59,521 bases of DNA from positions 1 to 59,521 of the forward strand of contig JAQUQV010000007.1 of the NCBI GenBank assembly GCA_028715905.1, in the 5' to 3' direction. Of the stretch, positions 8,670 to 17,253 are shown one piece after another (position 1 is the stretch's first letter; the number at the start of each line of letters is the position of its first letter). Under the pieces are notes generated by a model. That model saw only the letters and a list, made by a program, of their open reading frames with translations. It had not been told where the DNA came from and did not search any database. The position numbers and the translations under genes are program-made. The DNA is from Kiritimatiellia bacterium (GTDB lineage: Bacteria; Verrucomicrobiota; Kiritimatiellia; JAAZAB01).

Positions 8670-9884
8670 TTACATCAATTGACGGTTCAGCGTCAGGATC
8701 GGCAGTAGAATTGAAATTACCACCAGCAGGACAAAACCGCCCACCAGCAGAATAAGCGCCGGTTCCAGCCATGCCATGAATCTTGCCAGTTGTTGTTCCC
8801 ACTGGCTCTGGTAGCGTTCTTCGGCGTTTTTCAGCATCTGTTCCAGCGCGCCGGTATTCTCGCCGATTTGAATAACGCCGGCCAGAAGTTTCCCGAGGGG
8901 ATCAATGCGCGCGACCGCTTCCGAAAGAACGGCGCCGTTCCGGACCGCTTCCGCCTCGCGCCGGCACTGGGCTTGAATTGAACAGCTTCCGGTCGTTTCC
9001 CCCGCCAGCCGGACGCTTTCAACGAGCGGCAGTCCTCCGTGCAGGAGAAGCGCCAAAGTCCGCGCAAAGCGCAGAGCGCTCAGGGTCGCATAGCACCGGC
9101 CGATGAAAGGCAGGCGGAAAATTCTGCTGTCCAGCGCCTGTTTCAGTTCAGTCCGGCCCGTTATCACGCGCCAGGCAATAAAACCCGCCGCGGCGGATAC
9201 GAGCAGCAGCGCGGGCCCCCATTTTGCCAGCATGTTTCCGATGGCGAGCATAATCCTCGTGACCAGCGGCAGGGCAATGTTCATTTCCGCCGATAAAACA
9301 TGCGTCAGGCGCGGCATGGCGAAGCCGAGCAGTCCGACGGCGATGATAATCGCCAGGATGACAATGATGGCCGGATAAATCAGCGCCGTGGCGATCCGCT
9401 CGCGCAGCCGGGTTTCCGCCGTCATGAAATCCGCCATGTTCCTGAGCGCCCACTCCAGTTCTCCGGATTTTTCCCCGGCCGCAATAAAGGATGTTTCCGC
9501 CGGCTGAATAGCGCGGCCGATGCCGGCCAGCGCCTCGGCCAGCGAACGTCCCTCCCGGATTTTATCGCGGATGGCCGCAATTTTTGTCCGCGGCGCGGTT
9601 AACTCGGGAGAGCGGAGCATTATTTCCAGCGCCGACGCGAGCGGCAGTCCCGCGCGCAGCAACGAGGCGAGTTCGCCGTAAAAAACCGCCCGGGCGGCGC
9701 GGGGGAAGGAATTTCGCGGACGGAAAGATTTTTCGCTCTGCGCCGGATCCGCCGGAGAAACGGTTTCGGCCAGGACTCCGCCGCCGGCGAGTTTTTCGCG
9801 CGCCTGCTTTTTATCCAGCGCCTCAATCAATCCCTTCCGCGTTTTGCCGGCGGTGTCATAGCCCGTGTATTCAAAAGTTTTCAT
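8670..9884 (-). CDS. gspF: Type II secretion / type IV pilus inner-membrane platform protein GspF
   Basis: A 404-residue platform protein, normal family length, with two T2SSF repeats. It opens with the MKTFEYTGYDTAGKTRKGLIEA strand, split here as MKTFEYTGYDTAGKTRKG then LIEA, that is typical of GspF. Three membrane helices are visible: about 165-190 (LIYPAIIVILAIIIAV), about 215-240, and the last at about 375-400 (LILLVGGFVLLVVISILLP). It is the partner of the GspE ATPase and GspD secretin further along the same strand, but lies 2.4 kb from them behind an SDR gene and a membrane-protein gene. The minor pseudopilin and GspG genes are not in the window. Confidence 0.9.
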   Translation of the reverse strand: MKTFEYTGYDTAGKTRKGLIEALDKKQAREKLAGGGVLAETVSPADPAQSEKSFRPRNSFPRAARAVFYGELASLLRAGLPLASALEIMLRSPELTAPRTKIAAIRDKIREGRSLAEALAGIGRAIQPAETSFIAAGEKSGELEWALRNMADFMTAETRLRERIATALIYPAIIVILAIIIAVGLLGFAMPRLTHVLSAEMNIALPLVTRIMLAIGNMLAKWGPALLLVSAAAGFIAWRVITGRTELKQALDSRIFRLPFIGRCYATLSALRFARTLALLLHGGLPLVESVRLAGETTGSCSIQAQCRREAEAVRNGAVLSEAVARIDPLGKLLAGVIQIGENTGALEQMLKNAEERYQSQWEQQLARFMAWLEPALILLVGGFVLLVVISILLPILTLNRQLM

Positions 9885-9954
9885 AAAGCTTTGTGTTGAA
9901 TAATATCATTTATTACACTCGGGAGACAATATGAATATCGCGGAGGTTTATTCC

Positions 9955-10061
9955 TGAATTTTGCACGCGAAGCGCGCAAAATTCACCCGAATGGCCGCCA
10001 CGTGAGTCGCGTTCCACGTGCCAACGTGGTCACGTGATGATGCGCCCGTAATAACGGGCGC
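9955..10061 (+). repeat. Dispersed two-hairpin repeat, copy 1 (interrupted)
   Basis: Hairpin TGAATTTTGC...GCAAAATTCA (9955-9985), then CCCGAA, then a 46-base stretch with CACGTG arms, then the hairpin GCGCCCGTAATAACGGGCGC (10042-10061). The first and last parts recur almost unchanged and closer together at 28635-28708, so the CACGTG stretch looks like an insertion in this copy or a deletion in the other. Confidence 0.65.
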
Positions 10062-10155
10062 AAACGGCGTGCCGCCGCGTTGCGGCCTACGCCGCTCACG
10101 CGGGGTTAACCACGTTGGTTTTTGAAATAACCAAATGGGTTATTTCGAAAACTTC

Positions 10156-10200
10156 ACGTCTTTCGCTGGCGGGCAATGCCCGCCTGAGCGAAAGCGAATA
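10156..10200 (+). repeat. Palindromic repeat (first half of the composite family)
   Basis: TTTCGCT GGCGGGC AAT GCCCGCC TG AGCGAAA forms a near-perfect two-step stem at 10161-10193. It matches 4636-4680 with about four mismatches and is in the same orientation. The second palindrome of the family is missing here. Confidence 0.7.
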
Positions 10201-10424
10201 ACCGACGACCTGCGTGTGCTGTCAGTAATCTGGATGCCGCTGATCTGGGATGGGTGAAACAATTATTCCAGACTGGAATCACCCAGTAATCATATTTTGC
10301 TTGAATCAACCGCGGCGCGGGCATAAACTGCAAGCTTTTGCCGTGAAATCAATTTTTGTTTTCGTGAAGCTCTCCGCGGCAAGACTGGTGAAATCTGCCG
10401 GGTGTTTTTGTGCTTTTGAATTCC

Positions 10425-10580
10425 ATGAAAAAGAAAATGTTTCCGACGTTTCGATTAAAGAATGATAAAGGTTCTTGTCAAAGGATTGAGTATGATCCAA
10501 ATCAGCCGCCTATGCCGCCGGGGTGGATTGAAAAAGTTATGGCGGAGATACGCAAAATAGGGCCGTTGCGTAAATCTTGA
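10425..10580 (+). CDS. Small hypothetical ORF, 51 residues
   Basis: An ATG at 10425 opens a 51-codon frame ending TGA at 10578. The product starts MKKKMFPTFRLKND, has a proline-rich middle (DPNQPPMPPGWI) and a short amphipathic, basic end (EKVMAEIRKIGPLRKS). The balanced composition and mid-frame proline/tryptophan motif look protein-like, but no good ribosome site precedes the ATG and I recognise no family. It lies between repeats and the 3' end of the SDR gene on the other strand. It could be a real small protein, a remnant of a longer gene, or chance. Confidence 0.3.
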   Translation: MKKKMFPTFRLKNDKGSCQRIEYDPNQPPMPPGWIEKVMAEIRKIGPLRKS

Positions 10581-10609
10581 ACGATAAGAGAACCGGCTGA
10601 ATGCGCTTG

Positions 10610-11458
10610 TTACACCCCGCAGAACGACCCGAATCCGCCGTCAATCGCCAGGCTGCTTCCGGTTACGAATGATGCGGAGGGCGAACACAGATACGCGATC
10701 CCGCCCAGCAGTTCTTCGGGCCGGCCGTATCTTTTCATCGGCGTGCCGCCGAGAATGTCCGAGCCGCGCGAAGCGGTCAGGATGCCGGGCGTTTTATTTA
10801 TCAAATCGGCGTTCTGCAGGGTGGGGAAGAAACCGGGGCGGATTTCATTGACCCTGATTTTCGGCGAATGGTTCATGGCCATGTCGGCCGCGAGCCATTT
10901 TGTGAAATTGCTTATGCCGGCCTTGGCGGCGGAATATGCCGGGGTGCGGCTCAGAGGGGTGTCGGCGCTCATGGAGGAGGTGTTGATGATGACGCCCTCG
11001 GACTGCTTGATCATCGCGCGCGCGAAAATCATGGAGGGGATCACGGTTCCGATAATGTTCAGCTCAAAAACGAAACGAATTCCGTCCGCGGTTAGATCGG
11101 TGAAATTAAATCCTTCTTCCTTCTTGGTGATCGCTTTGGGATGATTTCCGCCCGCCCCGTTGATGAGGATGTCCACGCGGTTGTATTTGGCGAGGATTTC
11201 GTCGCAGGCCTTTTGCACGCTTTCTGATTGCAGGACGTTGACTTCCAGACCGACGGCCTCGCCGCCGTCTTTCAGAATATCATCCGCGGTCTTTTGCGCT
11301 TCGTTCAGTCTTAAATCCATGGCGGCGATTTTAACGCCCATTTCGGCCAGCCCCCGGGCGACCGCGCCGAAAAGCACCCCGCCGGCGCCGGTAACGGCCG
11401 CCACCTTTCCTTTCAGCGAAAACATCTCGTTCAATTTCTTATCGGTATTGCAGCTCAT
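10610..11458 (-). CDS. SDR-family oxidoreductase, D-mannonate/fructuronate reductase-like
   Basis: A 282-residue classical short-chain dehydrogenase. The NAD(P) motif is VTGAGGVLFGAVARGLAEMG at about residues 22-41, then NGAGGN at about 100, the catalytic Ser in INTSSMSADTPLSRTP and the catalytic pair YSAAK. The C-terminal end has IDGGFGSF. The extended TGAGGVLFG start and the NHPKAITKKEE insert are reminiscent of the UxuB/YjmF-type D-mannonate oxidoreductases of hexuronate catabolism, but uxaC/uxuA are not nearby, so that function is an inference. A GGAG ribosome site precedes the ATG. The upstream same-strand gene encodes a membrane protein with no obvious link. Confidence 0.8.
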   Translation of the reverse strand: MSCNTDKKLNEMFSLKGKVAAVTGAGGVLFGAVARGLAEMGVKIAAMDLRLNEAQKTADDILKDGGEAVGLEVNVLQSESVQKACDEILAKYNRVDILINGAGGNHPKAITKKEEGFNFTDLTADGIRFVFELNIIGTVIPSMIFARAMIKQSEGVIINTSSMSADTPLSRTPAYSAAKAGISNFTKWLAADMAMNHSPKIRVNEIRPGFFPTLQNADLINKTPGILTASRGSDILGGTPMKRYGRPEELLGGIAYLCSPSASFVTGSSLAIDGGFGSFCGV

Positions 11459-11473
11459 GTGGTCAGTCTCCGT

Positions 11474-11968
11474 TTATATTGTTTTATCCTTTGCGGCGGT
11501 TTCAGCGCCGCCCGCTGCCCGCTTGCGCTTCAAACGTTTGCGGTATTCGGCGGCGCCGTAAAAATGTTTGCCCGAGAAACCATGCAGCATGCGATAGGAA
11601 AGGAAATAAGCCAGCCGGCTGTGGTCGTTGAAGAAATGATCCAGCAGCAGGTGGACGAGCAGGCCGATGCCGGCTCCGATCGCGACCGGCTGCCAGTCTA
11701 CCAGCCACAGGAGCGCCAGATAAATAACGACAAATTCCCAGGAATGAAGAAAAACAAAGATATTTTCAAAGGCCTCGTATTCAAACGCCTTGAACAAATG
11801 CCTGATCCTGATCCGCCCCCCGTAATTGATGGCGTAATCAATTAAATGGTCTATATCCAGGAAAACGCCGGTGGCGAAACAGGCCGCCGCCGCGGTGAAC
11901 GAGCGGAAAACCACCCAGACCAGCGCCGAAACGCAGAGCGAAATCACGACATGATACTGTAGCTTCAT
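11474..11968 (-). CDS. Predicted membrane protein, YdjM/DUF457-like
   Basis: The ATG at 11968 gives a 164-residue protein starting MKLQYHVVISLCVSAL; the frame runs back to 12067 but the added 33 residues look non-coding. There are four hydrophobic segments. Two acidic/His motifs at helix ends, FLDIDHLIDY (about residue 37) and HLLLDHFFND (about 110), match the pattern of the YdjM/DUF457 inner-membrane proteins, annotated as metal-dependent hydrolase-like. The C-terminus is basic. Function is unknown. It ends 15 bases before the SDR start on the same strand, so the two may be cotranscribed. Confidence 0.55.
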   Translation of the reverse strand: MKLQYHVVISLCVSALVWVVFRSFTAAAACFATGVFLDIDHLIDYAINYGGRIRIRHLFKAFEYEAFENIFVFLHSWEFVVIYLALLWLVDWQPVAIGAGIGLLVHLLLDHFFNDHSRLAYFLSYRMLHGFSGKHFYGAAEYRKRLKRKRAAGGAETAAKDKTI

Positions 11969-12029
11969 TGCGATTATTCTATGGTTTTTCTCCCGTTGCG
12001 TCCAGATAAAATATTGCAGAGATATTAAT

Positions 12030-12057
12030 TTGACTGTTTGATTATATCCGCTATCCT
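12030..12057 (+). promoter_or_regulatory. Promoter of tRNA-Pro(CGG)
   Basis: TTGACT at 12030-12035 and TATCCT at 12052-12057, 16-base spacer, ending 17 bases before the first base of the tRNA. Consensus-based prediction. Confidence 0.5.
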
Positions 12058-12074
12058 TGTTTGTCACTTCTTAT

Positions 12075-12148
12075 CGGGGTGTAGCGCAGACTGGTAGCGC
12101 GTTTGGTTCGGGACCAAAAGGTCGAGGGTTCAAATCCCTCCGCCCCGA
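12075..12148 (+). tRNA. tRNA-Pro(CGG)
   Basis: A complete cloverleaf: acceptor CGGGGTG pairs with CGCCCCG, D-arm GCGCAGACTGGTAGCGC, anticodon stem TTTGG/CCAAA around loop TTCGGGA (anticodon CGG), T-arm GAGGGTTCAAATCCCTC, discriminator A. CCA is not encoded. Closely similar in the D-arm and T-arm to the tRNA-Pro(GGG) at 19967-20040. Confidence 0.95.
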
Positions 12149-12159
12149 TACACTTCCCC

Positions 12160-12299
12160 GGTAAAACAAGTGTGGGCAGAACCACCGCCGTCGTTGGCGG
12201 CGGCGTTTCTTTATTCGCCGGCGGCTGCTGCTGGGAATGCCCGGCCAGCAGTTTCATCCAGCGCCACAGATTATACGCCAGCATGATGGTCAATCAGGC
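12160..12299 (-). pseudogene. Possible transposase C-terminal remnant
   Basis: Immediately downstream of the gspE stop, in the same direction, a stop-bounded stretch reads LTIMLAYNLWRWMKLLAG followed by a Gln/Pro-rich tail. A hydrophobic AYNLWRWMK-type helix is characteristic of the C-terminal end of IS4/IS1380-type transposases, so this may be the tail of a decayed insertion sequence. It runs directly toward the 3' end of tRNA-Pro(CGG). The rest of the transposase is absent and no inverted repeats were identified. Weak call. Confidence 0.2.
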
Positions 12300-12303
12300 A
12301 TGA

Positions 12304-13887
12304 TTAACCCGCGCGGCCCATTGCGCGCAATACTTCCTGCGGGGAGGTTTCGCCGGCAAGCATTTTTTCCAGGCCGTCATCCAGCATGGTTTTCATCCCC
12401 TGTTTCCGGCCCAGAGCGCGGAGCGCGGCGGTATTGGCGTGTTCCGCTCGGATTGTTTCCGCAAGTTCGGGGGTTATTTCCATCAGTTCAAAAAGCCCGG
12501 TCCGGCCGTGAAAACCATCGCGGCAATCATGGCATCCCTTTGGAATCCAGGCTGGTTTCCCGGCGAGCTGTGCCGCGCCTGCTCCAAAACCGGCAGCTTC
12601 TTCCGGCGCTAACGGTGTCCGGACTTTGCAGGCCCGGCATAATCGCCGCACGAGACGCTGGGCGATGGCCGCCCGCAGTGAAGCGGCGCAAAGATAGGGG
12701 GGAATGCCCATATCGGTCAATCTGGTTACGGCGCTGGGCGCGTCGTTGGTGTGCAGGGTGCTGAAAACGATGTGGCCGGTCAGGGAGGCGCGGATGGCTA
12801 TCTCCGCCGTTTCCAGGTCGCGGATTTCTCCCACCAAAATGACGTCGGGATCCTGCCGCAGAATGTGCCTGAGTCCTCCGGCGAATGTCAGGCCGATTTT
12901 TGGTTTGACCTGCATCTGGCCGATATCGGCCAGTTGATATTCAACCGGGTCTTCAATCGTCAGGATATTGAGCCGGGTTTTGTCAAGCTGCTGAAGGGCC
13001 GCGTAAAGGGTGGTGGTTTTGCCGCTGCCCGTCGGCCCGCAAACCAGGATAATCCCGTTCGGTTCCTTGATTAAACGGTCAAAGTTTTCCATGAGGCCCC
13101 GTCCGAGGCCGAGGCCGGAGAGCGGTAGAAGTGTGGAACCGCGGTCCAGCAGGCGCAAAACAACCCTTTCGCCCTCGGCGATCGGAACGGTTGAAATACG
13201 GATATCTATTTCCCTTTTGCCGATATGCACCCGCGCCACTCCGTCCTGGGGGAGGCGCCTTTCGGCGATATCCATGTGGGCCATGACCTTCAGGCGCGAA
13301 ACGAGGGCCAGTTCCATATGCTTCGGGGGTGAGACCTGCTCGTAAAGCAATCCGTCAATCCGGTAGCGGATTTTGAGGCGGGATTCATACGGCTCAATAT
13401 GCACGTCGGAGGCCCTGGCCTTGACGGCTTCCAGCAGGATGAGGTTGATCAACTGGGTAACCGGGGCATTTTCAGCCATCTGCAGGAGGTCGTTGGCGGG
13501 CCGGCGGTCGGCCTCGGAGCCGGGCGCAGGACCGCGCAATTCGCGGATAAACTCGCCGGCCGTTTCCTTGCGGCGGAAATAACAACGCTCAATGGTGTTG
13601 AGGATGGTTTCCCTGGCGGCCAGCAGGGGGGTGAGTTCCCGATTGAGCAGAAGCTGCAACTGTTTCTGGGCGTTGATGTTTCCGGGATCGGCAACCAGGA
13701 CGTGGAATTTATCGCCCTTTTTTACGGGAAGCATCTGGTGCGTGCGCGCCCATTCAACCGGCAGTTCGGCCACCAGAAGTGGATCCAGCATTTCATCCGG
13801 CACCTCGCTTATCAGTTCAAGATGAAATTGAGCGGCCAGTTGGCCGAGCCGTGAAACATCATCGGGTGAATTTTGATTGTTTTCCAT
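12304..13887 (-). CDS. gspE: Type II secretion / pilus assembly ATPase GspE
   Basis: A 527-residue hexameric ATPase that powers pseudopilus assembly. It has an N-terminal GspE/MshE-N domain (about 1-150). The ATPase core shows Walker A GPTGSGKTTTLYA, an Asp box (LNILTIEDPVEYQL), Walker B (RQDPDVILVGEIRD), a His box (STLHTNDAPSAVTRL) and a four-Cys zinc motif (CRAC ... CHDC) near residues 440-480. All catalytic elements are intact. It follows gspD by 36 bases in the same direction, clearly one operon; gspF is 2.4 kb further on. Confidence 0.93.
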   Translation of the reverse strand: MENNQNSPDDVSRLGQLAAQFHLELISEVPDEMLDPLLVAELPVEWARTHQMLPVKKGDKFHVLVADPGNINAQKQLQLLLNRELTPLLAARETILNTIERCYFRRKETAGEFIRELRGPAPGSEADRRPANDLLQMAENAPVTQLINLILLEAVKARASDVHIEPYESRLKIRYRIDGLLYEQVSPPKHMELALVSRLKVMAHMDIAERRLPQDGVARVHIGKREIDIRISTVPIAEGERVVLRLLDRGSTLLPLSGLGLGRGLMENFDRLIKEPNGIILVCGPTGSGKTTTLYAALQQLDKTRLNILTIEDPVEYQLADIGQMQVKPKIGLTFAGGLRHILRQDPDVILVGEIRDLETAEIAIRASLTGHIVFSTLHTNDAPSAVTRLTDMGIPPYLCAASLRAAIAQRLVRRLCRACKVRTPLAPEEAAGFGAGAAQLAGKPAWIPKGCHDCRDGFHGRTGLFELMEITPELAETIRAEHANTAALRALGRKQGMKTMLDDGLEKMLAGETSPQEVLRAMGRAG

Positions 13888-13923
13888 AACTGATGCGCCG
13901 GCGGGCCGGCCGCCTTTGCGGCG

Positions 13924-15975
13924 CTATTCATCCTCCACCGGCTTTTCGGGCTGCATGCCTTCCAGCGCGGTGCGCGAGGTGATCTCCTGGTCAAGTTCCG
14001 CCCTTTTCAGCGCATTCGTGGTTGCGTGCGGCGTGACGAAGATAAGCAGATTGGTCCGCTCAATTTCCTCTTTCGTGTAGCGGAACAGGTATCCGAGCAG
14101 GGGAATTGAGCCGAGGATCGGGATTTTTGTTTCGCTGGCGATGTTGTCCTCGCGGATCAAGCCGCTGATGATGACCGTATCGCCGTCGGGCACGGTAATG
14201 GCGGTGGTTACCTCGCGCTTTGCAATCGTGGGGGTGAAGGCCTTGCCGTCGGTGGTCTGCTCAATAACCGCCTCTATGCTCGGATTGAGCTTCATCAGAA
14301 TTTCGTTGTTCGGATTGACGTGCGGGGTAACCGTCAGCTTTATGCCGACGTCAAGGCGCTCAATGTTTTCAATATAATCGCGCGAGGTCCCCGATCCGCC
14401 CGCCACGGTTGATTTCAGCACGGGAATATTTTTGCCGATGGTAACGGTGGCCTGCTGGTTGTTCTGCGTCCAGAGCGGCAGGTTGGAAAGAATTTTCATT
14501 TTGCCTTTGCTCTTCAGGGCCACGATATTAAGCAGGGCCGGAATGCGCGCGACAACGTTGCCGTCGGCGTCCACGTAACTTCCTTTGGCGATTCCGAAGG
14601 TCAAGCCCTTGGGCACAACGCCGGACATCACTCTGGACATGAGGTCGCTGTCGCTTTCCGTGGGATTCATTCCGCCGAGCGCGATCGTGGACCCTTCGGA
14701 CGGCGTTCCGGCCGCCATGAATTCCGCGCCCAGTTCCTTGCCTTTGGCAAGGGTCAGTTCGGCGATCATCACTTCCACCAGCACCTGCTGGGGCGGGTTA
14801 TCCAGTTCGTCTATGAGTTGTTTGACCATCTCAAAATCCTGCGGCGCGGCATCAATCATCAGGGCGTTGTTCGCCAGGCTGGCTTCAATGGCGATGGTCT
14901 GGTTCTGGGGTTTGTCAACCCCGCGCGCCAGGAGCGCGGTCAGGCTTTTGGCGGCCTCGTCCGCCGCCAGGTATTTCAAATGAATGGCCTTCAGATGGCC
15001 GTGGCCTGATTTGGGCTCCACATCCATGCTGGCGATAATCCGTTTTATATCGGCCAGCTGGGCCGGAGTGCCGACCAGGATCAGGCTGTTGGAGTGGGGG
15101 GCGGCCACGATAATCGCGTCGCCGGGCACGGGCGTGGACGACGAATCCGCGGGGCGCGGCAGGCGTTGGCGGATACGGTCCCCGGCCGTTTCCGGCTTGG
15201 CGGGCGAGGACCCGGCCATGGCCTGGTTGAGTTCGCCCGCCATTTGGGCGGCAATGGCGTATCGCAGACGGTAGACCTCAATCACGCGCGCCATGCCCGG
15301 CTTGTCAATCTGCATGATAAGTTGCTCAATCCGGCGCAGATTATCGGCCGTATCGGTGATGATCAGATGGTTGGTGCTTTCCAGGAGGCCGATGGCGCCG
15401 GTCTTGCCCTGGTCAACCATTGGCTCAAGTATTTTTTTGATCTCGGAGGCGTTCAGGTGGGTAATGCGGAAAACCCTGGTAATCATGCCGGAATGAATGT
15501 TTTTTTCTCCCGCGCCGATTACCGGAGCGATCGGAGTCTGCCGCCGCTCGCGGGCCACGACATGCGAAATGCCGTCCTGTTCCACCACGGCGCAGCCGCC
15601 CGCCTCAAGAATGGAGAGAAAGAGCGGATAGACCTCGCCGAGCGGAATCTGCGGCGGGGTGATCACGGTAACCTTGCCGTCTATTTCCTTGTCAATGACG
15701 AATTTTTTGCCGGTCAGTTCCCCGACCAGCTTGACCAGAAATTTTATCTCCACCTGGTCAAAATTAAAATTGACGAAGGTGCCCGGCTGGCCGGCTTGGA
15801 CTGCCGGTGAACCCGGACCGGGCGCCAACGCGGATGCCGCCGGGGGGTTCCCGGCGGGGAAAACGCCCGTCCCGGCGGAAGGCGGCGGATTTGTCTGCGC
15901 CGCCAACGGCGCGGCCAGCATAATAACGGCGGCAAAGCCCGCGATAAACCGGAGCGGATGAAAAAAATTAATCAT
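13924..15975 (-). CDS. gspD: Type II secretion outer-membrane secretin GspD
   Basis: A 683-residue secretin. The signal peptide (to about residue 27, ...APLAAQ) is followed by a Pro/Ala-rich linker, then the N0 domain (VNFNFDQVEIKFLVKLVGEL), the N1-N2 repeats (VFRITHLNASEIKKILEPM; VIEVYRLRYAIAAQMAGEL; LKAIHLKYLAADEAAKSL) and the C-terminal secretin barrel, ending TVIISGLIRED and KIPILGSIPLLGYLFRY. It forms the outer-membrane channel for folded exoproteins. It lies 61 bases after lpxA and 36 bases before gspE. An exported caspase-like protein, LamG protein and FG-GAP proteins in this window are plausible clients, by inference only. Confidence 0.93.
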   Translation of the reverse strand: MINFFHPLRFIAGFAAVIMLAAPLAAQTNPPPSAGTGVFPAGNPPAASALAPGPGSPAVQAGQPGTFVNFNFDQVEIKFLVKLVGELTGKKFVIDKEIDGKVTVITPPQIPLGEVYPLFLSILEAGGCAVVEQDGISHVVARERRQTPIAPVIGAGEKNIHSGMITRVFRITHLNASEIKKILEPMVDQGKTGAIGLLESTNHLIITDTADNLRRIEQLIMQIDKPGMARVIEVYRLRYAIAAQMAGELNQAMAGSSPAKPETAGDRIRQRLPRPADSSSTPVPGDAIIVAAPHSNSLILVGTPAQLADIKRIIASMDVEPKSGHGHLKAIHLKYLAADEAAKSLTALLARGVDKPQNQTIAIEASLANNALMIDAAPQDFEMVKQLIDELDNPPQQVLVEVMIAELTLAKGKELGAEFMAAGTPSEGSTIALGGMNPTESDSDLMSRVMSGVVPKGLTFGIAKGSYVDADGNVVARIPALLNIVALKSKGKMKILSNLPLWTQNNQQATVTIGKNIPVLKSTVAGGSGTSRDYIENIERLDVGIKLTVTPHVNPNNEILMKLNPSIEAVIEQTTDGKAFTPTIAKREVTTAITVPDGDTVIISGLIREDNIASETKIPILGSIPLLGYLFRYTKEEIERTNLLIFVTPHATTNALKRAELDQEITSRTALEGMQPEKPVEDE

Positions 15976-16036
15976 TGCGCATTATTCTTATCCCATTTTC
16001 AATTGACGCCGTCAATACGAAACAGAACAAATCCGC

Positions 16037-16810
16037 CTAGCGGGCGATGCCGCGTTCGGATGAGGCAATGAACGCTGTCAGGTGCTCCAGTTCCGGGCAG
16101 GGGGAAAGTTCTTTTTTGATTTTTTCAAGGGCCTGTTGCACGGTCAGATTCTGGCGGAAAATAATACGGTGCGCCTTTTTCAGGGTATTCTGTGTTTCCG
16201 GGGGCACGTTGCGTCTTTGCAGGCCGACCGTGTTCAGGCCGTGGATGGCGGCCGGGTTGCCGTCCGCCATCATAAAGGGGGCGATGTCCTGGTTCGCCTT
16301 GGAGCATCCGCCGATGATGCACATGCGGCCGACCCGGACAAACTGATGGATGCCGCAGAGTCCGCCGATGATGGCGCCGTCCTCAACGACGACGTGCCCG
16401 GCCAGGGTGCCCGCATTAGAAATGATGACCTCGTTGCCGATCAGGCACTGGTGGGCAACATGGGAATAAGCCATGATATGGCAGCGCGCTCCGACGCGGG
16501 TCACGTCGCCTTCATTGGTGCCGGAATTGACCGTAACGTATTCGCGCAGGGTCGTCTTTTCCCCGATTTCAACGAAGGTAATCCCCCCCTTGTATTTCAG
16601 GTCCTGGGTTTGAGTGCCGATGCTGGCAAACGGGAAAATGACGCACTGCGGGCCGATGGTTGTCCAGCCGTCAAGATAAACATGCCCCATGATTTTTGTT
16701 TCCCGGCCGATCTTGACGTGCGGGCCGATGACACAATAAGGGCCGACGGCCACCTCCGCGTCAATTTCAGCGCCTTTCTGCACGATGGCGGTTGGATGGA
16801 TATCGGTCAT
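16037..16810 (-). CDS. lpxA: Acyl-ACP--UDP-N-acetylglucosamine O-acyltransferase LpxA
   Basis: Catalyses the first step of lipid A synthesis. The 257-residue protein is a left-handed beta-helix with hexapeptide repeats from the start (IHPTAIVQKGAEIDAEVAVGP and onward). It shows the GTNEGD loop and catalytic-type His in the MAYSHVAHQCLIGN segment, and a C-terminal helical domain that begins at the LQRRNVPPE region. The ATG overlaps the fabZ stop by four bases (ATGA), so translation is coupled. The same fabZ-lpxA order occurs in many Gram-negative bacteria, often with lpxC beside it; here lpxC is distant. Confidence 0.95.
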   Translation of the reverse strand: MTDIHPTAIVQKGAEIDAEVAVGPYCVIGPHVKIGRETKIMGHVYLDGWTTIGPQCVIFPFASIGTQTQDLKYKGGITFVEIGEKTTLREYVTVNSGTNEGDVTRVGARCHIMAYSHVAHQCLIGNEVIISNAGTLAGHVVVEDGAIIGGLCGIHQFVRVGRMCIIGGCSKANQDIAPFMMADGNPAAIHGLNTVGLQRRNVPPETQNTLKKAHRIIFRQNLTVQQALEKIKKELSPCPELEHLTAFIASSERGIAR

Positions 16811-17253
16811 GAATGCAGCTTGTCGTTGGTAAGCATAAACAGCAGTTCGGCCTCCGAGGCCAGCTGGCCGTCGGTGAGGACCTTGCCCTGGATTTTCATG
16901 ACGCGCGCGCGGCGGGTGATCGTGCGCACTTCAATGCGCATCTGGTCGCCCGGCAAAATTGCCTTGCGGAATCTGGCCTTGTCAATCGCCATGAAGAGCG
17001 GGATGTAACTGCGTTCGCCCGTTATGCGGTTCAACAGCACGCCGCCGGCCTGGGCCATGGCTTCCAGCTGGAGCACTCCCGGCATGATGGGCATGTTCTG
17101 AAAATGACCCTGGAAAAAATGTTCGTTGATGGTGACGTTTTTAACGGCCACGATATATGATTTGTCGTCGCATTCAATCACGCGGTCAATCAGCAGCATC
17201 GGGTAGCGATGCGGCAGAATTTGCATTATTTCTTTTATCTCAATAATTGCCAT
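16807..17253 (-). CDS. fabZ: 3-hydroxyacyl-ACP dehydratase FabZ
   Basis: A 148-residue hot-dog-fold dehydratase that removes water from (3R)-hydroxyacyl-ACP in fatty acid elongation. Hallmarks: LPHRYPMLLIDRV, the catalytic His in NEHFFQGHF, the partner Glu in MPGVLQLEAMAQAGGVLL, and AIDKARFRKAILPGDQ. Length and motifs are standard. First gene of the fabZ-lpxA-gspD-gspE run; the 112 bases up to the divergent yihY gene must hold its promoter. Confidence 0.95.
   Translation of the reverse strand: MAIIEIKEIMQILPHRYPMLLIDRVIECDDKSYIVAVKNVTINEHFFQGHFQNMPIMPGVLQLEAMAQAGGVLLNRITGERSYIPLFMAIDKARFRKAILPGDQMRIEVRTITRRARVMKIQGKVLTDGQLASEAELLFMLTNDKLHS

Larger units (their letters stand above)
9885..10424. 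other. Intergenic region rich in inverted repeats
   Basis: About 540 bases with no convincing gene. Roughly half (9955-10200) is a string of hairpins: TGAATTTTGC/GCAAAATTCA, CACGTG-containing arms around 9999-10037, GCGCCCGT/ACGGGCGC, GAAATAACC/GGTTATTTC (10124-10146) and the TTTCGCT/AGCGAAA palindrome. The remainder up to the small frame at 10425 is AT-richer and unremarkable. Confidence 0.6.

Noticed and set aside
10250-10465. A 71-codon plus-strand frame upstream of the small ORF.
   Set aside because: No ribosome site, no recognisable features, and composition that fits chance; it overlaps the more plausible 51-codon frame.
12051-12293. Minus-strand frame containing GAEGFEPSTFWSRTKRA.
   Set aside because: This is the well-known false translation of a tRNA (tRNA-Pro); only its first part may reflect a transposase remnant.
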